DNA of 64,000 nt, from assembly GCA_025361765.1 (NCBI GenBank), contig JANYJS010000082.1, positions 1 through 64,000 of the forward strand. The letters are read 5' to 3'. This DNA is from Bacillota bacterium. GTDB lineage: Bacteria > Bacillota > Clostridia > Peptostreptococcales > Anaerovoracaceae. Below, piece by piece: positions 17,149 to 25,293 of this stretch (positions are counted from its first letter, which is position 1; each line of letters begins with the position of its first letter). The notes beneath the pieces were generated by a model that was not told where the DNA came from, did not search any database, and saw nothing but the letters and a program-made list of their open reading frames with translations. The translations under genes were made by a program, and so were the position numbers.

Positions 17149-17180
17149 TGCCTTATCTCTTGTTTTATTTCAATAAGGCA
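17149..17180. promoter_or_regulatory. Inverted repeat upstream of nadA (candidate operator)
   Basis: TGCCTTAT (17149-17156) and ATAAGGCA (17173-17180) form a perfect 8-bp inverted repeat with 16 bases between, 60 bases before the nadA start. A binding site for an NAD-pathway regulator is possible; I cannot match it to a known motif. Confidence 0.35.
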
Positions 17181-17239
17181 CAGGTTGAAATTAGGTGCTG
17201 TCGGTGATAAAATGGTGCAAACAAAAGTCGGAGGAAAAA

Positions 17240-18145
17240 ATGATTAATGTAAAAGAAAGAATATTAGAGCTTAAGAAGAGTAAGAATGCGTTGATTCTAG
17301 CGCACTATTATCAAAATATGGACATACAAGAAATAGCTGACGTTGTAGGTGATTCTTTTGAACTGGCGACAAAGGCAAAGGCAACGGACGCAGATATCAT
17401 AGTGCTTTGCGGAGTCAGGTTTATGGCAGAAAGTGCTAAAATTCTAAATCCTGATAAGAAGGTTCTGCTTCCAGTTTTAAGCGCTGGCTGCCCCATGGCG
17501 GATATGATTACGGCTGATGATGTTCGAAAACTGCGCACCAGTTATCCCGATGCAGCAGTGGTCTGTTATATCAACTCCTCAGCTGCAGTTAAGGCAGAAA
17601 GTGATATCTGCTGCACCTCATCGAGTGCGGAGAGAATTGTCCGTTCCTTGCCCCAGAAGCGCATTATTTTTATTCCAGATCAAAATCTGGGGGCCTATGT
17701 TGCTTCAAAAGTTCCGGAAAAGGAACTGATCCTCTTTAACGGCTATTGCCCCATTCATCATAAGGTCAGTATATCTGATGTTAATAAGGTTAAGGCATTT
17801 TATCCAAATATGCCAATTCTCGTGCATCCAGAGTGCAGGCCCGAAGTTTTAGAAATGGCGGATATGGTTGGCAGTACCTCACAAATCATTGATTATGCGT
17901 TGAATGGTACGGGTAAAGATTATATAATAGGAACTGAAGTTGGTGTGGTATCAAGGCTCAGGCAGCTGGCACCCTACAAGAATTTCTACTTGCTCTCCCA
18001 GGGTTTGTTTTGTCCCAATATGAAAAAAACCGCCTTAGCTGACGTGCTTTTCTCATTAGAGCAAGAAAGATATGTGATAGAATTGACCCCCGCTGAAATT
18101 GCCGGGGCCGAACTCAGTCTTTTAAGAATGATTGATGTTAAATAG
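17240..18145 (+). CDS. nadA: Quinolinate synthase
   Basis: 301 residues from the ATG preceded by CGGAGGA; the frame extends 45 bases upstream without a ribosome site. The enzyme condenses iminoaspartate and dihydroxyacetone phosphate to quinolinate for NAD synthesis in the cytoplasm. Seen: ILAHYYQ near residue 20, VGDSFEL, and cysteines in VLCGVRFMAE, HPECRPE and LFCPNMKK that can ligate the 4Fe-4S cluster. The usual partners nadB and nadC are not next to it. An AT-rich 12-bp stem-loop follows. Confidence 0.96.
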   Translation: MINVKERILELKKSKNALILAHYYQNMDIQEIADVVGDSFELATKAKATDADIIVLCGVRFMAESAKILNPDKKVLLPVLSAGCPMADMITADDVRKLRTSYPDAAVVCYINSSAAVKAESDICCTSSSAERIVRSLPQKRIIFIPDQNLGAYVASKVPEKELILFNGYCPIHHKVSISDVNKVKAFYPNMPILVHPECRPEVLEMADMVGSTSQIIDYALNGTGKDYIIGTEVGVVSRLRQLAPYKNFYLLSQGLFCPNMKKTALADVLFSLEQERYVIELTPAEIAGAELSLLRMIDVK

Positions 18146-18166
18146 TTCTTTTCCAAAGTTTCTCTT

Positions 18167-18201
18167 ATTTTATTAAAGTTACCCTTATCCTTTAATAAAA
18201 T
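18167..18201 (+). terminator. AT-rich stem-loop after nadA
   Basis: A perfect 12-bp inverted repeat (18167-18178 with 18190-18201, 11-base loop) made almost only of A and T, followed by TTTACTT. It may terminate nadA transcripts, though the stem is weak. Confidence 0.4.
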
Positions 18202-18267
18202 TTACTTAATCCATATTAGTTCAATAAATTATCACTTGTAATTTAGACCATTGGTTAGGAGGTTACC

Positions 18268-18555
18268 ATGATTAATCGAAAACATGTTGCTGGAGAAAAT
18301 AAAGGGGATATTTTGGTTTATGCCCTAAGTACCTGCGGTTGGTGCCGTAAAACTAAAAATTATCTCAACGAGCTCGGGGTTTCCTATGATTATATCGATG
18401 TGGATTTGGCAGATCAAGCAGATGAAAACTTGATTATGGCAGATATCAGCAAGTTCTCTAAACAAGGTTCATTTCCGACCATCGTAATTAATAATGAAGA
18501 GTGTATTGTTGGCTATAATCCAGATCGTTTAAAGGAGCTGCTTTTAAATGAGTAA
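18268..18555 (+). CDS. Glutaredoxin-like protein (CGWC)
   Basis: 95 residues, start preceded by TTAGGAGG. Thioredoxin fold with active site C23-G-W-C26, cis-proline motif SFPTIVIN and the C-terminal GYNPDRLKELL that glutaredoxins use for thiol binding. It overlaps the next gene, a ferredoxin-thioredoxin-reductase-like protein, by 8 bases, so the reductase is probably its electron source. This would replace glutathione reductase or NADPH thioredoxin reductase. The active site CGWC differs from the classical CPYC. Confidence 0.9.
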   Translation: MINRKHVAGENKGDILVYALSTCGWCRKTKNYLNELGVSYDYIDVDLADQADENLIMADISKFSKQGSFPTIVINNEECIVGYNPDRLKELLLNE

Positions 18556-19078
18556 TGAAATCAATGAAAAAAGCTTGCCAACTGAAGAAGAAAAATCCGA
18601 ACTTTATGAAAGTCTTTCGAAAGACGCCAAGCAAGCAGGCTATCATCTCAATCCAGATAAAGAATTTGTATGGATTCTGATGAACGGTCTTTTGGTCAAT
18701 AAAGAGCGTTTCGGCTACATGGTCTGCCCATGCAGACTTGGCGTTCATGACATCACTCAGGATCGTGACATTATATGCCCCTGCGATTATAGGGACTCAG
18801 ATGTACTAAATTATGATGCCTGTTACTGTTCCTTATACGTTTCTGAAAAAGTGCTTAATGGCGAAGTAGTCGTTCACTCCATTTCAGAGAGCAGGCCATC
18901 AGCTGAGGAAAGGTCGAAAATAAATTCTGCCGCAACTAAAGAATCGGGAAGCTTAGCTTCGCTCCCCTATCCTGTTTGGAGATGCCGCGTATGCGGGTAT
19001 CTTTGTGCAAGAGACGACGCTCCAGAAATATGCCCGATTTGTAAGGCAAAACATGATCGCTTTGACAGATTTTTATGA
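18548..19078 (+). CDS. Ferredoxin:thioredoxin reductase catalytic subunit fused to rubredoxin-like domain
   Basis: 176 residues; AAGGAG lies 11 bases before ATG, inside the upstream gene. Residues about 15-115 have the catalytic-chain cysteine pattern CPC (60, 62), CPC (77, 79) and CYC (92, 94), which hold the 4Fe-4S cluster and the redox disulfide. Residues 143-176 form a rubredoxin-like knuckle with C146-x2-C149 and C162-x2-C165. The rubredoxin part could replace the missing variable subunit as electron entry; this is inference. Substrate is presumably the co-encoded glutaredoxin-like protein. Confidence 0.92.
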   Translation: MSNEINEKSLPTEEEKSELYESLSKDAKQAGYHLNPDKEFVWILMNGLLVNKERFGYMVCPCRLGVHDITQDRDIICPCDYRDSDVLNYDACYCSLYVSEKVLNGEVVVHSISESRPSAEERSKINSAATKESGSLASLPYPVWRCRVCGYLCARDDAPEICPICKAKHDRFDRFL

Positions 19079-19127
19079 TTTCTATAAATGGATTAGTTTA
19101 ACCGATTTCTGTCAAACGCAACCGCAT

Positions 19128-19673
19128 TTAAATTTCCTCTGATTCTACGCGATCAAAGAATGGACTTTTTCCTGAAATCGATAGTGGAATAGCGTAGGCA
19201 ACCTTTATTCCTGGGCTAAAGTAACCCAGGTTTAGGGCTGCTCTTCCTGCTGAGAAAAGAACTCTATTATCAATCCTATGGTTCGCTGCCACAGAAACGG
19301 CTGAGCCTATGGCTATTCCAAGATCTCCCGTGTTGAAGGAACAAATCCCTTTATGCTTTCTATTCTCCCCACAGTCTTTATAGCCGCAGTAGCCACAGTT
19401 GGGACAATCTATTGGCCCAATTTTTGTGCCAAGAAGCACTACTGCATGAGAATTTTCCAGGTTACCAGCGTCTCTTGCAAAAAAATCCACTCCGGTTTCC
19501 TTAGTTATTCTTCGAAGCTCGGCAGATATTTTGTCTTTTTCTTCGCCTTCTACAATCAGTAGCTCAAGGTTATCAATACCACAACCTTTTGGCGCAGTTC
19601 TGGCTGCAGCCACCATCAGTTCCGCTACCCCTAAGGCAACTCTTTTTTCAACGTCAATGCTTTGAATTATCAT
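19128..19673 (-). CDS. DUF2148 ferredoxin-like protein
   Basis: 181 residues, AAAGGAG before the ATG. The central motif CPNCGYCGYKDCGEN followed by GIC supplies four or five cysteines, likely for an iron-sulfur cluster, within the DUF2148 family common in anaerobic bacteria and archaea. N-terminal part has AARTAPKGCGID, resembling nitroreductase-like flavin-binding starts. No membrane segment. Function is not established. It converges on the FTR-like gene and stands alone with a short gap to the NYN gene. Confidence 0.8.
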   Translation of the reverse strand: MIIQSIDVEKRVALGVAELMVAAARTAPKGCGIDNLELLIVEGEEKDKISAELRRITKETGVDFFARDAGNLENSHAVVLLGTKIGPIDCPNCGYCGYKDCGENRKHKGICSFNTGDLGIAIGSAVSVAANHRIDNRVLFSAGRAALNLGYFSPGIKVAYAIPLSISGKSPFFDRVESEEI

Positions 19674-19759
19674 TCTAATATTCTCCTTTTGTATTTAATC
19701 TAACTTATTTATTTCTTTGTTTGTTCACTTGCTTCTACTTCCCTTGCTGGGTTTAAAGC

Positions 19760-20512
19760 CTATTTGATCTTAACAAAATACAGCTTGATGTTTGAGCCTT
19801 TGGATCTTCTTGGATCTATTTCAAACTGCTTTGTGGATGACAGGAATGGTGTGAGTTTTTTGTAACCATAGTTTCTGGTGTCAAAGTCCGGATATCTTTT
19901 GGAAAGCACATTGCCAATATCTCCCATAAATGCCCAGCCATCATCGTCTGAAATCTCTTCTGTAATTCTTTTGACCTCCGAAATGATGCCAGCCCTGTCT
20001 GGGAAGGCCGCTTCCTTGCCCTTGACCAAAATGTTAATTTCTGTCTCTTTTAAGACGCCATCTTCATCTGCCAGGGCATGTGTCAGCAGATCCAGATATT
20101 TGAATTTGTTACAAGCGGCTATAAAGGGTGGCGGCGTTTTTTTCTCGCCCATGCCCACAACCTGCATCCCAGATTCTCTGAGCCTGGAAGCGAGTCTTGT
20201 GAAATCGCTGTCGCTGGTGACAAGACAAAAACCTTCCACATTATGAGAGTAGAGAATATCCATAGCATCTATAATCATGGCTGAATCCGTTGAATTTTTG
20301 CCAGTCGTATAACCATACTGCTGAATAGGTGTAATAGAAAAATCTAGAAGGATCGTTTTCCAAGAAGCCAAGTTTGGCTTTGTCCAGTCCCCATAAATTC
20401 TTTTATAAGTCACTACCCCATCGTTAGAAATTTCATCAAAGATTAGTTTGACATATTTATCAGAAATGTTGTCTGCATCTATTAGAACTGCAAATCTTTT
20501 TTCACTGCTCAT
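19760..20512 (-). CDS. NYN-domain nuclease with OST-HTH/LOTUS domain
   Basis: 250 residues, AAGGAGAG before ATG. Residues about 5-150 form a PIN-like NYN domain: Asp residues in VLIDADNI, KNSTDSAMIIDAMD and VTSDSDFTRLA give the metal-binding acidic cluster of a predicted RNase. Residues about 165-245 resemble an OST-HTH/LOTUS RNA-binding domain (DDGWAFMGDIGNVL, DTRNYGYKKL, FLSS). Proteins of this architecture are widespread but poorly characterised; RNA cleavage is inferred from fold. Confidence 0.85.
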   Translation of the reverse strand: MSSEKRFAVLIDADNISDKYVKLIFDEISNDGVVTYKRIYGDWTKPNLASWKTILLDFSITPIQQYGYTTGKNSTDSAMIIDAMDILYSHNVEGFCLVTSDSDFTRLASRLRESGMQVVGMGEKKTPPPFIAACNKFKYLDLLTHALADEDGVLKETEINILVKGKEAAFPDRAGIISEVKRITEEISDDDGWAFMGDIGNVLSKRYPDFDTRNYGYKKLTPFLSSTKQFEIDPRRSKGSNIKLYFVKIK

Positions 20513-20669
20513 CTGATCACTCTCCTTTTTATAGTTTCATTATATCACAAAGAAGACCATTTCAAATCCAAAATTCAAATGGCTACAAGGGATTATATAT
20601 TGAATCTGTTTCAAACAAATCGAATTATTAATGTCGAATAAATTGTGTGATTTTAGCGCTTCCTTTTCA

Positions 20670-20698
20670 TTGACTTTAATGGGCTCCAGTTTTATAAT
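20670..20698 (+). promoter_or_regulatory. Sigma-A type promoter of the ArsR-type gene
   Basis: TTGACT (20670-20675) and TATAAT (20693-20698) are separated by exactly 17 bases, about 42 bases before the ATG at 20740. Confidence 0.75.
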
Positions 20699-20739
20699 GG
20701 TAAAAGTGCATTGTTAATAAACGATATGGAGGAATTGAT

Positions 20740-21060
20740 ATGAGACTACGAAAAGAGGCCGATGATCTTCAGGAAGACGAAATTTTGCTTGTATCCAGAA
20801 TTTCAGATGCCCTTGCCCATCCTGCCCGTATTAAGATATTTAAGTACATTTTGTCAAACAACACCAATCGGACCTCTGTTTGTAACAAGGATGTAGTGAC
20901 CTATTTTGATTATTCGCAGGCCACCATATCCCAGCACATTAAAAAGTTGGTTCAGGCCGATTTAATACTGATTAAAAAAGTCGATAAGTTTTCCATGTAT
21001 TACGCTAACATTGGCGTACTTGGCAAATATATGAACTCTCTTAAAAAGCTTGAGTTTTAA
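20740..21060 (+). CDS. ArsR-type winged-helix regulator
   Basis: 106 residues, TGGAGG before the ATG. Winged helix-turn-helix with ALAHPARIKIFKYI and recognition helix DYSQATISQHIKKLVQADLI, characteristic of ArsR/SmtB regulators. Only one cysteine (SVCNKD), so no obvious metal site. Converges on the sulfur-transfer fusion gene (21103-23670), leaving 42 bases between stops. Its target is unknown; autoregulation from the adjacent promoter is likely for this family. Confidence 0.85.
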   Translation: MRLRKEADDLQEDEILLVSRISDALAHPARIKIFKYILSNNTNRTSVCNKDVVTYFDYSQATISQHIKKLVQADLILIKKVDKFSMYYANIGVLGKYMNSLKKLEF

Positions 21061-21102
21061 TTTACATTTCATTTTGCCTTAAAGATGTTTGCCCTATTTG
21101 AA

Positions 21103-23670
21103 TTATATGAACAAGTTGACGTTGGATTCTTCTGCATCGCCCAAATATGCTGCAACTCCGGCAAATTCTACACCATCAATGATTTCTTCCTTTGTAATAC
21201 CCATAATGTCCATGGACATCGTGCAGGCAACAATCTTGACGCCATTGAACATGGCTTGTTTTATGAGATCCTGAAGCGAATCCACATTTTTGTCTTTCAT
21301 TACTTTCTTCATCATTGCAGTTCCCATACCGCCCATGTTCATCTTAGAAAGGGTCAGCTTGCCTTGTCCTCTTGGCATCATCATGCCAAACATAGCGTCT
21401 ATTAATGGCTTCTTGACCTTTTGATTTTCTGCTTTTCTCAGCACATTCAGTCCCCAGAAGGTAAAGAACATTGTTACTGGTCTTCCCATCGAGGCTGCTC
21501 CATTGGCAATGATGAATGATGCTAGAACTTTGTCCAGATCTCCACTGAACACAACAAGGGTTTTGCCCTGTGGCAGCTGACTCTGAATCGTAGGATCGTG
21601 AGCAAAAACACTGACATTGCTTCCTGTGAGGCCCTTTTGAATGTAGACAACTATTTCTTTATTGCGTTTTTCTGTTTTCAAAAGCGTGTTGTCCGTTCTT
21701 CTGCACCAGGCTTCGATATCTTTAGCAAAACCAAGATCCGTAGCCGAAACCTCAATAATATCACCCTCATTGAGTTCTTTAATGGTATTAAAAACCTTCA
21801 TGATTGGACCCGGGCACTGGAGACCTGAGCAATCTACCCGCAGAGTTGCCTTTATTTCTTGATTATCCCTATTTGAATTATTCATATTCATAGCTCCTAC
21901 ACCATTTATATTTTTAACTTCTGATTGATGATCACCACCGTTTATATCTTTAATTTCTGATTGATTATCCCCGCCTTTTTCATCGTTTGCCATTTCAGCT
22001 GCTAATTTATCGTGAAATACTGATTTATATAAACTGTTTCCTCCTGGATACACTTTGACATGTTCAAATCCATGCTGAGCTAGGATTCTTGCCGCATTAT
22101 AAGATCTAACGCCAATGGCGCAGCAAGTCACAATAAGTTTCGATTTGTCGAGCTCGCCGATTCTACTTCTGAGCTGTCCTAGTGGAATATGAATGGAATT
22201 TGGCATAGCAAAAGCGTCTCTCTCTACTTTTTCAACAACATCAAGAACAATATAATCTTTTTCATCCATAGTGGAAAAGGCATTCCAGGATATAAAATCT
22301 ATTTTTCCTTTAAGTATATTTTCTGCTACAAATCCGAGCATATTAACCGGATCTTTTGCTGATGAATAAGGTGGTGCGTATGCCAGCTCAAGTTCCTTAA
22401 GATTACTGACTCCTCCGCCAAGTCTCATGGTAACGGCAATAGTGTCTATTCTTTTATCCACGCCATCCTGACCGATAATCTGAGCCCCAAATATTTTGCC
22501 ATCAAGACCGAATATCATTTTAAGGACAAGACTAGTTGCGCCAGGATAATAGCCCGCGTGAGATTTTTGGTATATTAGCGCCGTTTGGTAATCTTGCCCC
22601 AGTATTTTCCCTTGATTTAGAAGAGTTTTTTCATTTAGGCCAGTTGAAGCAACGCTAAGATCAAATACTTTTGCAATGGCTGTACCTTGCGTTCCTTTGT
22701 ATTTTTCCATAGCTCCATTAATATTATTGGCGCATATTCTACCCTGTCTGTTTGCTGGTCCTGCCAGTGGTATCATGGTTCGCCCTTTTTCTACAAATTC
22801 TTCAACTTCAATAACATCGCCTAAGGCATATATGTCAGGATCTGAAGTTTTAAGATAATCATCGACTACGATTCCGCCCCTGCTGTTGACTTCAAGTCCA
22901 GCATCCTTGGCAAGCTGGCTATTTGGTTTGACCCCGATGGCTAGGATCACAAGATCAGTCTCTACTTTTTTTCCGCTGTTAAGCAAGATGGTATTTACGC
23001 CGTCTTGATAAGTGAACTTGGAAACGCCATCATCTAAAATGAGGTTTACGTTATTGAATCTCATGTTTTCGTGAACAAGCTGAGCCATTTCGAAATCTAT
23101 TGGTGCCATAACCTGATTCAGCATCTCCACAACAGTTACTTCACAGCCTGCATCATGAAGGTTTTCAGCCATTTCAAGCCCAATAAATCCGCCTCCAATT
23201 ACTGTTGCGCGCTTCGGTTTTTTTTCACTGATAAAAGCTTTGATCACGTCCGTATCTGGAATAGTCCACAAAGTATAAATGCCAGGTGAGTCAATCCCCT
23301 CAATTGGGGGTTTTAGCGGGGAAGATCCCGTAGAAATAACAAGCGTATCATAATGGTCACTATATACCTCTCCGGTTTTTCCTTTTTTTACCTGAATGGT
23401 TTTATTAATACGGTCGATGGATATCACTTCATTGTTGACACGAACATCCACGTTAAAACGTTGAGCCATCAGTTCTGGAGTCATCAGCAGAAGGGCATCC
23501 CTTTCCTTTATGGACCCACCAATATAATAGGGCAAGCCGCAGTTGGCATAGGAGATGTACTCGCCTCGTTCGAAAATGATAATTTCTGCTGTTTCATCAA
23601 GTCTTCTAAGCCTCGCAGCAGTACTTGCTCCTCCTGCCACTCCGCCTATGATTAATATTTTTTTACTCAT
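21103..23670 (-). CDS. CoA-disulfide reductase-rhodanese-TusA-DsrE fusion protein
   Basis: 855 residues, four domains in order. Residues 1-450: FAD/NAD(P) disulfide reductase with GGVAGGASTAARLRR and catalytic C44 in YANCGLPYY, as in CoA-disulfide/CoA-persulfide reductases. Residues about 455-545: rhodanese with C-x-x-G-x-R (CCAIGVR). Residues about 605-680: TusA/SirA domain with CPGP. Residues about 695-855: DsrE/DsrF-like domain. A flexible linker (about 560-600) contains a 12-residue tandem repeat. Together these form a cytoplasmic persulfide-handling enzyme that reduces and relays sulfane sulfur. It lies 28 bases after an ArsR regulator with which it is co-transcribed. Confidence 0.93.
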   Translation of the reverse strand: MSKKILIIGGVAGGASTAARLRRLDETAEIIIFERGEYISYANCGLPYYIGGSIKERDALLLMTPELMAQRFNVDVRVNNEVISIDRINKTIQVKKGKTGEVYSDHYDTLVISTGSSPLKPPIEGIDSPGIYTLWTIPDTDVIKAFISEKKPKRATVIGGGFIGLEMAENLHDAGCEVTVVEMLNQVMAPIDFEMAQLVHENMRFNNVNLILDDGVSKFTYQDGVNTILLNSGKKVETDLVILAIGVKPNSQLAKDAGLEVNSRGGIVVDDYLKTSDPDIYALGDVIEVEEFVEKGRTMIPLAGPANRQGRICANNINGAMEKYKGTQGTAIAKVFDLSVASTGLNEKTLLNQGKILGQDYQTALIYQKSHAGYYPGATSLVLKMIFGLDGKIFGAQIIGQDGVDKRIDTIAVTMRLGGGVSNLKELELAYAPPYSSAKDPVNMLGFVAENILKGKIDFISWNAFSTMDEKDYIVLDVVEKVERDAFAMPNSIHIPLGQLRSRIGELDKSKLIVTCCAIGVRSYNAARILAQHGFEHVKVYPGGNSLYKSVFHDKLAAEMANDEKGGDNQSEIKDINGGDHQSEVKNINGVGAMNMNNSNRDNQEIKATLRVDCSGLQCPGPIMKVFNTIKELNEGDIIEVSATDLGFAKDIEAWCRRTDNTLLKTEKRNKEIVVYIQKGLTGSNVSVFAHDPTIQSQLPQGKTLVVFSGDLDKVLASFIIANGAASMGRPVTMFFTFWGLNVLRKAENQKVKKPLIDAMFGMMMPRGQGKLTLSKMNMGGMGTAMMKKVMKDKNVDSLQDLIKQAMFNGVKIVACTMSMDIMGITKEEIIDGVEFAGVAAYLGDAEESNVNLFI
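21901..21972. repeat. 36-bp tandem repeat in the fusion-protein linker
   Basis: Two copies (21901-21936 and 21937-21972) differ at about five bases and encode GGDHQSEVKNIN and GGDNQSEIKDIN between the rhodanese and TusA domains. The in-frame unit means copy number can change linker length without breaking the protein. Confidence 0.8.
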
Positions 23671-23698
23671 GTCTCTTCCCTTCTCTTTCTATAATATT

Positions 23699-24007
23699 TT
23701 AAGATTGCTGCTTATCAAGCATAAATTCCACTATTTTTCTTGCTTCGTCATTTTTTATGCTATAAATGATTTCCGTTCCGCTTCTTTCACTGCCTACAAT
23801 GCCGGCATACTTCAGTTTTGACAGATGCTGCGATACTGTGGGCTGTGGAACATCAAGACAGCACTGGATATCCGTCACGTTGCTCTCACTGTCTCTGATG
23901 AGCATGGCAAGAATGCATAGTCTAGTGGGATGTGCAATAGCCTTTAATATTTCGGCCTTTTCTTCAAGCTTATGCTTAATTTCTTCCTTTTTACTAAAAT
24001 CGATCAT
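23699..24007 (-). CDS. ArsR-family repressor of the sulfur-transfer operon
   Basis: 102 residues, AAAGGAAA before the ATG. Winged helix with AIAHPTRLCILAML and recognition helix DVPQPTVSQHLSKLKYAGIV. Cysteines at 31, 49 and 50 could sense persulfides or metals, as in related sulfur-responsive ArsR proteins; whether these positions match a known sensor pair is not established. First gene of the operon with the fusion gene. The promoter region has a dyad between -35 and -10, consistent with self-repression. Confidence 0.85.
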   Translation of the reverse strand: MIDFSKKEEIKHKLEEKAEILKAIAHPTRLCILAMLIRDSESNVTDIQCCLDVPQPTVSQHLSKLKYAGIVGSERSGTEIIYSIKNDEARKIVEFMLDKQQS

Positions 24008-24088
24008 GCACGTTTTCCTTTCAAGGTGAATAATAAATTAAATTGCAAGTCCTTCAAGAAATTAAAATTCAAATTAAATTGCTATATT

Positions 24089-24119
24089 TATATATTAGCA
24101 TATGTGAATATAATGTCAA
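24089..24119 (-). promoter_or_regulatory. Promoter with ArsR-type operator
   Basis: On the minus strand a perfect TTGACA (24114-24119) is followed 17-19 bases on by AT-rich -10 candidates (24089-24096). Between them is ATATTAGCATATGTGAATAT (24092-24111), an imperfect dyad centred on CATATG with 16 of 20 symmetric positions, resembling ArsR/SmtB operators. It precedes the ArsR gene by about 85 bases. Confidence 0.6.
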
Positions 24120-24190
24120 TGATTTACCATTGAAAACTTATATTTCTCAGTTTAATTATTCAAGTCCTATAAAGCTCAAATTTAAATATT

Positions 24191-24775
24191 TTATAGATTG
24201 TTGACAATTTCACATAAGTCTTTAAATTTATGACCATATACGACGCTGCCATGGTCTGATTTTAATAGCTTTTTAAATCCAAGCTTTTCAGAAAACCGCT
24301 CTCCTTCTATTGTCACGTTATCTGTGATCACTTCATCAAAGCTAATCCCTTGAGTCGAAAAAGATTGATAAAAATTCATATAAGTTTTAAGCAAAAGCTT
24401 AACGGCATCAGTTTTTCTATACGCTTTGTCAATGACAATACAGCATAAGAATAAATCGTACTGGACATCTTTGATCTTTTTGATATCCATCATATCCTTG
24501 ATCTCTCCGATATCCACAATATCCTCGGTTTTAAGGTTTTTGTCGTTATACATCCCTTTTTTAAGTAAATCAAATATAGATTCCTTCACTGGAAATAGAT
24601 CAAGAAAGCCTATTATTTTACCTTGATCCTCGATGGCCATTGTTGTAAAGGAAAAATTTTCATACCAGTCAAAGGCATCTTTATAATCTGCTATATAATC
24701 CGAGTTATAATATTGTTTTTCCATAGCTTGCATTTCCTTAAAATCTGCTATGTTTAATTTATCCTTAATTTCCAT
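24191..24775 (-). CDS. GNAT-like acetyltransferase
   Basis: 194 residues from the ATG at 24773-24775, with GGGGGAG 6 bases upstream. The pattern resembles a GNAT fold: IIGFLDLFPV in the first half, an LFLCCIVIDKAYRKTDAVKLLL stretch matching the core strand and acetyl-CoA-binding loop only loosely, and FSEKLGFKKL near the end, which is the usual C-terminal hallmark. The substrate is unknown. It sits next to rlmH with 24 bases between. Confidence 0.65.
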   Translation of the reverse strand: MEIKDKLNIADFKEMQAMEKQYYNSDYIADYKDAFDWYENFSFTTMAIEDQGKIIGFLDLFPVKESIFDLLKKGMYNDKNLKTEDIVDIGEIKDMMDIKKIKDVQYDLFLCCIVIDKAYRKTDAVKLLLKTYMNFYQSFSTQGISFDEVITDNVTIEGERFSEKLGFKKLLKSDHGSVVYGHKFKDLCEIVNNL

Positions 24776-24799
24776 CAAAGGCTCCCCCTCATATAGATC

Positions 24800-25279
24800 T
24801 TATTTGTGATAGGTTTCGTTCTTGTTGATTTTGAAACTTCTGTAAATTTGCTCGAGCAAAATCACCCGCATCAGTTGATGGGGAAAGGTCATGTTTGAAA
24901 AACTTAATAAAAAATCAGATTTTGAAAGGACTTCATCTGAAAGACCTATAGAACCACCAATGATAAAAGCTATGTGGCTTTTCCCTGAAATACCCAGCTG
25001 ATTAATTTTTTCGGCCATTTTTTCTGAGGATAACTGAGTGCCATTCAAATCACAGGCTATGACATACATGTCAGATTTAATTTGCTTTATGATATTTCTT
25101 CCCTCTTCTGCTTTGATGGTGGCTTCGTCTGCCTCCGAAGGGTTTGAAGGGGCTTTTTCTTCCTTCAATTCGTTTATTGTTAATATGCAATATTTCCCGA
25201 GCCTTTTACTGTACTCCTGTACGGCTAATGCCCAGTAGCTTTCTTTAAGCTTCCCAATACATATCACTGTGACGTTCAT
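24800..25279 (-). CDS. rlmH: 23S rRNA pseudouridine-1915 N3-methyltransferase
   Basis: 159 residues, the usual length; GGGAGAAGG before the ATG. SPOUT-fold methyltransferase that methylates pseudouridine 1915 of 23S rRNA helix 69. Seen: VICIGKLKE at the start, IACDLNG, FIIGGSIGLS for S-adenosylmethionine binding and the C-terminal LSFSNMTFPHQLMRVILLEQIYRSF with NETYHK. In Firmicutes it commonly follows yycJ near the origin, as here with 14 bases between. Confidence 0.97.
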   Translation of the reverse strand: MNVTVICIGKLKESYWALAVQEYSKRLGKYCILTINELKEEKAPSNPSEADEATIKAEEGRNIIKQIKSDMYVIACDLNGTQLSSEKMAEKINQLGISGKSHIAFIIGGSIGLSDEVLSKSDFLLSFSNMTFPHQLMRVILLEQIYRSFKINKNETYHK

Positions 25280-25293
25280 AAGCCTTCTCCCTA

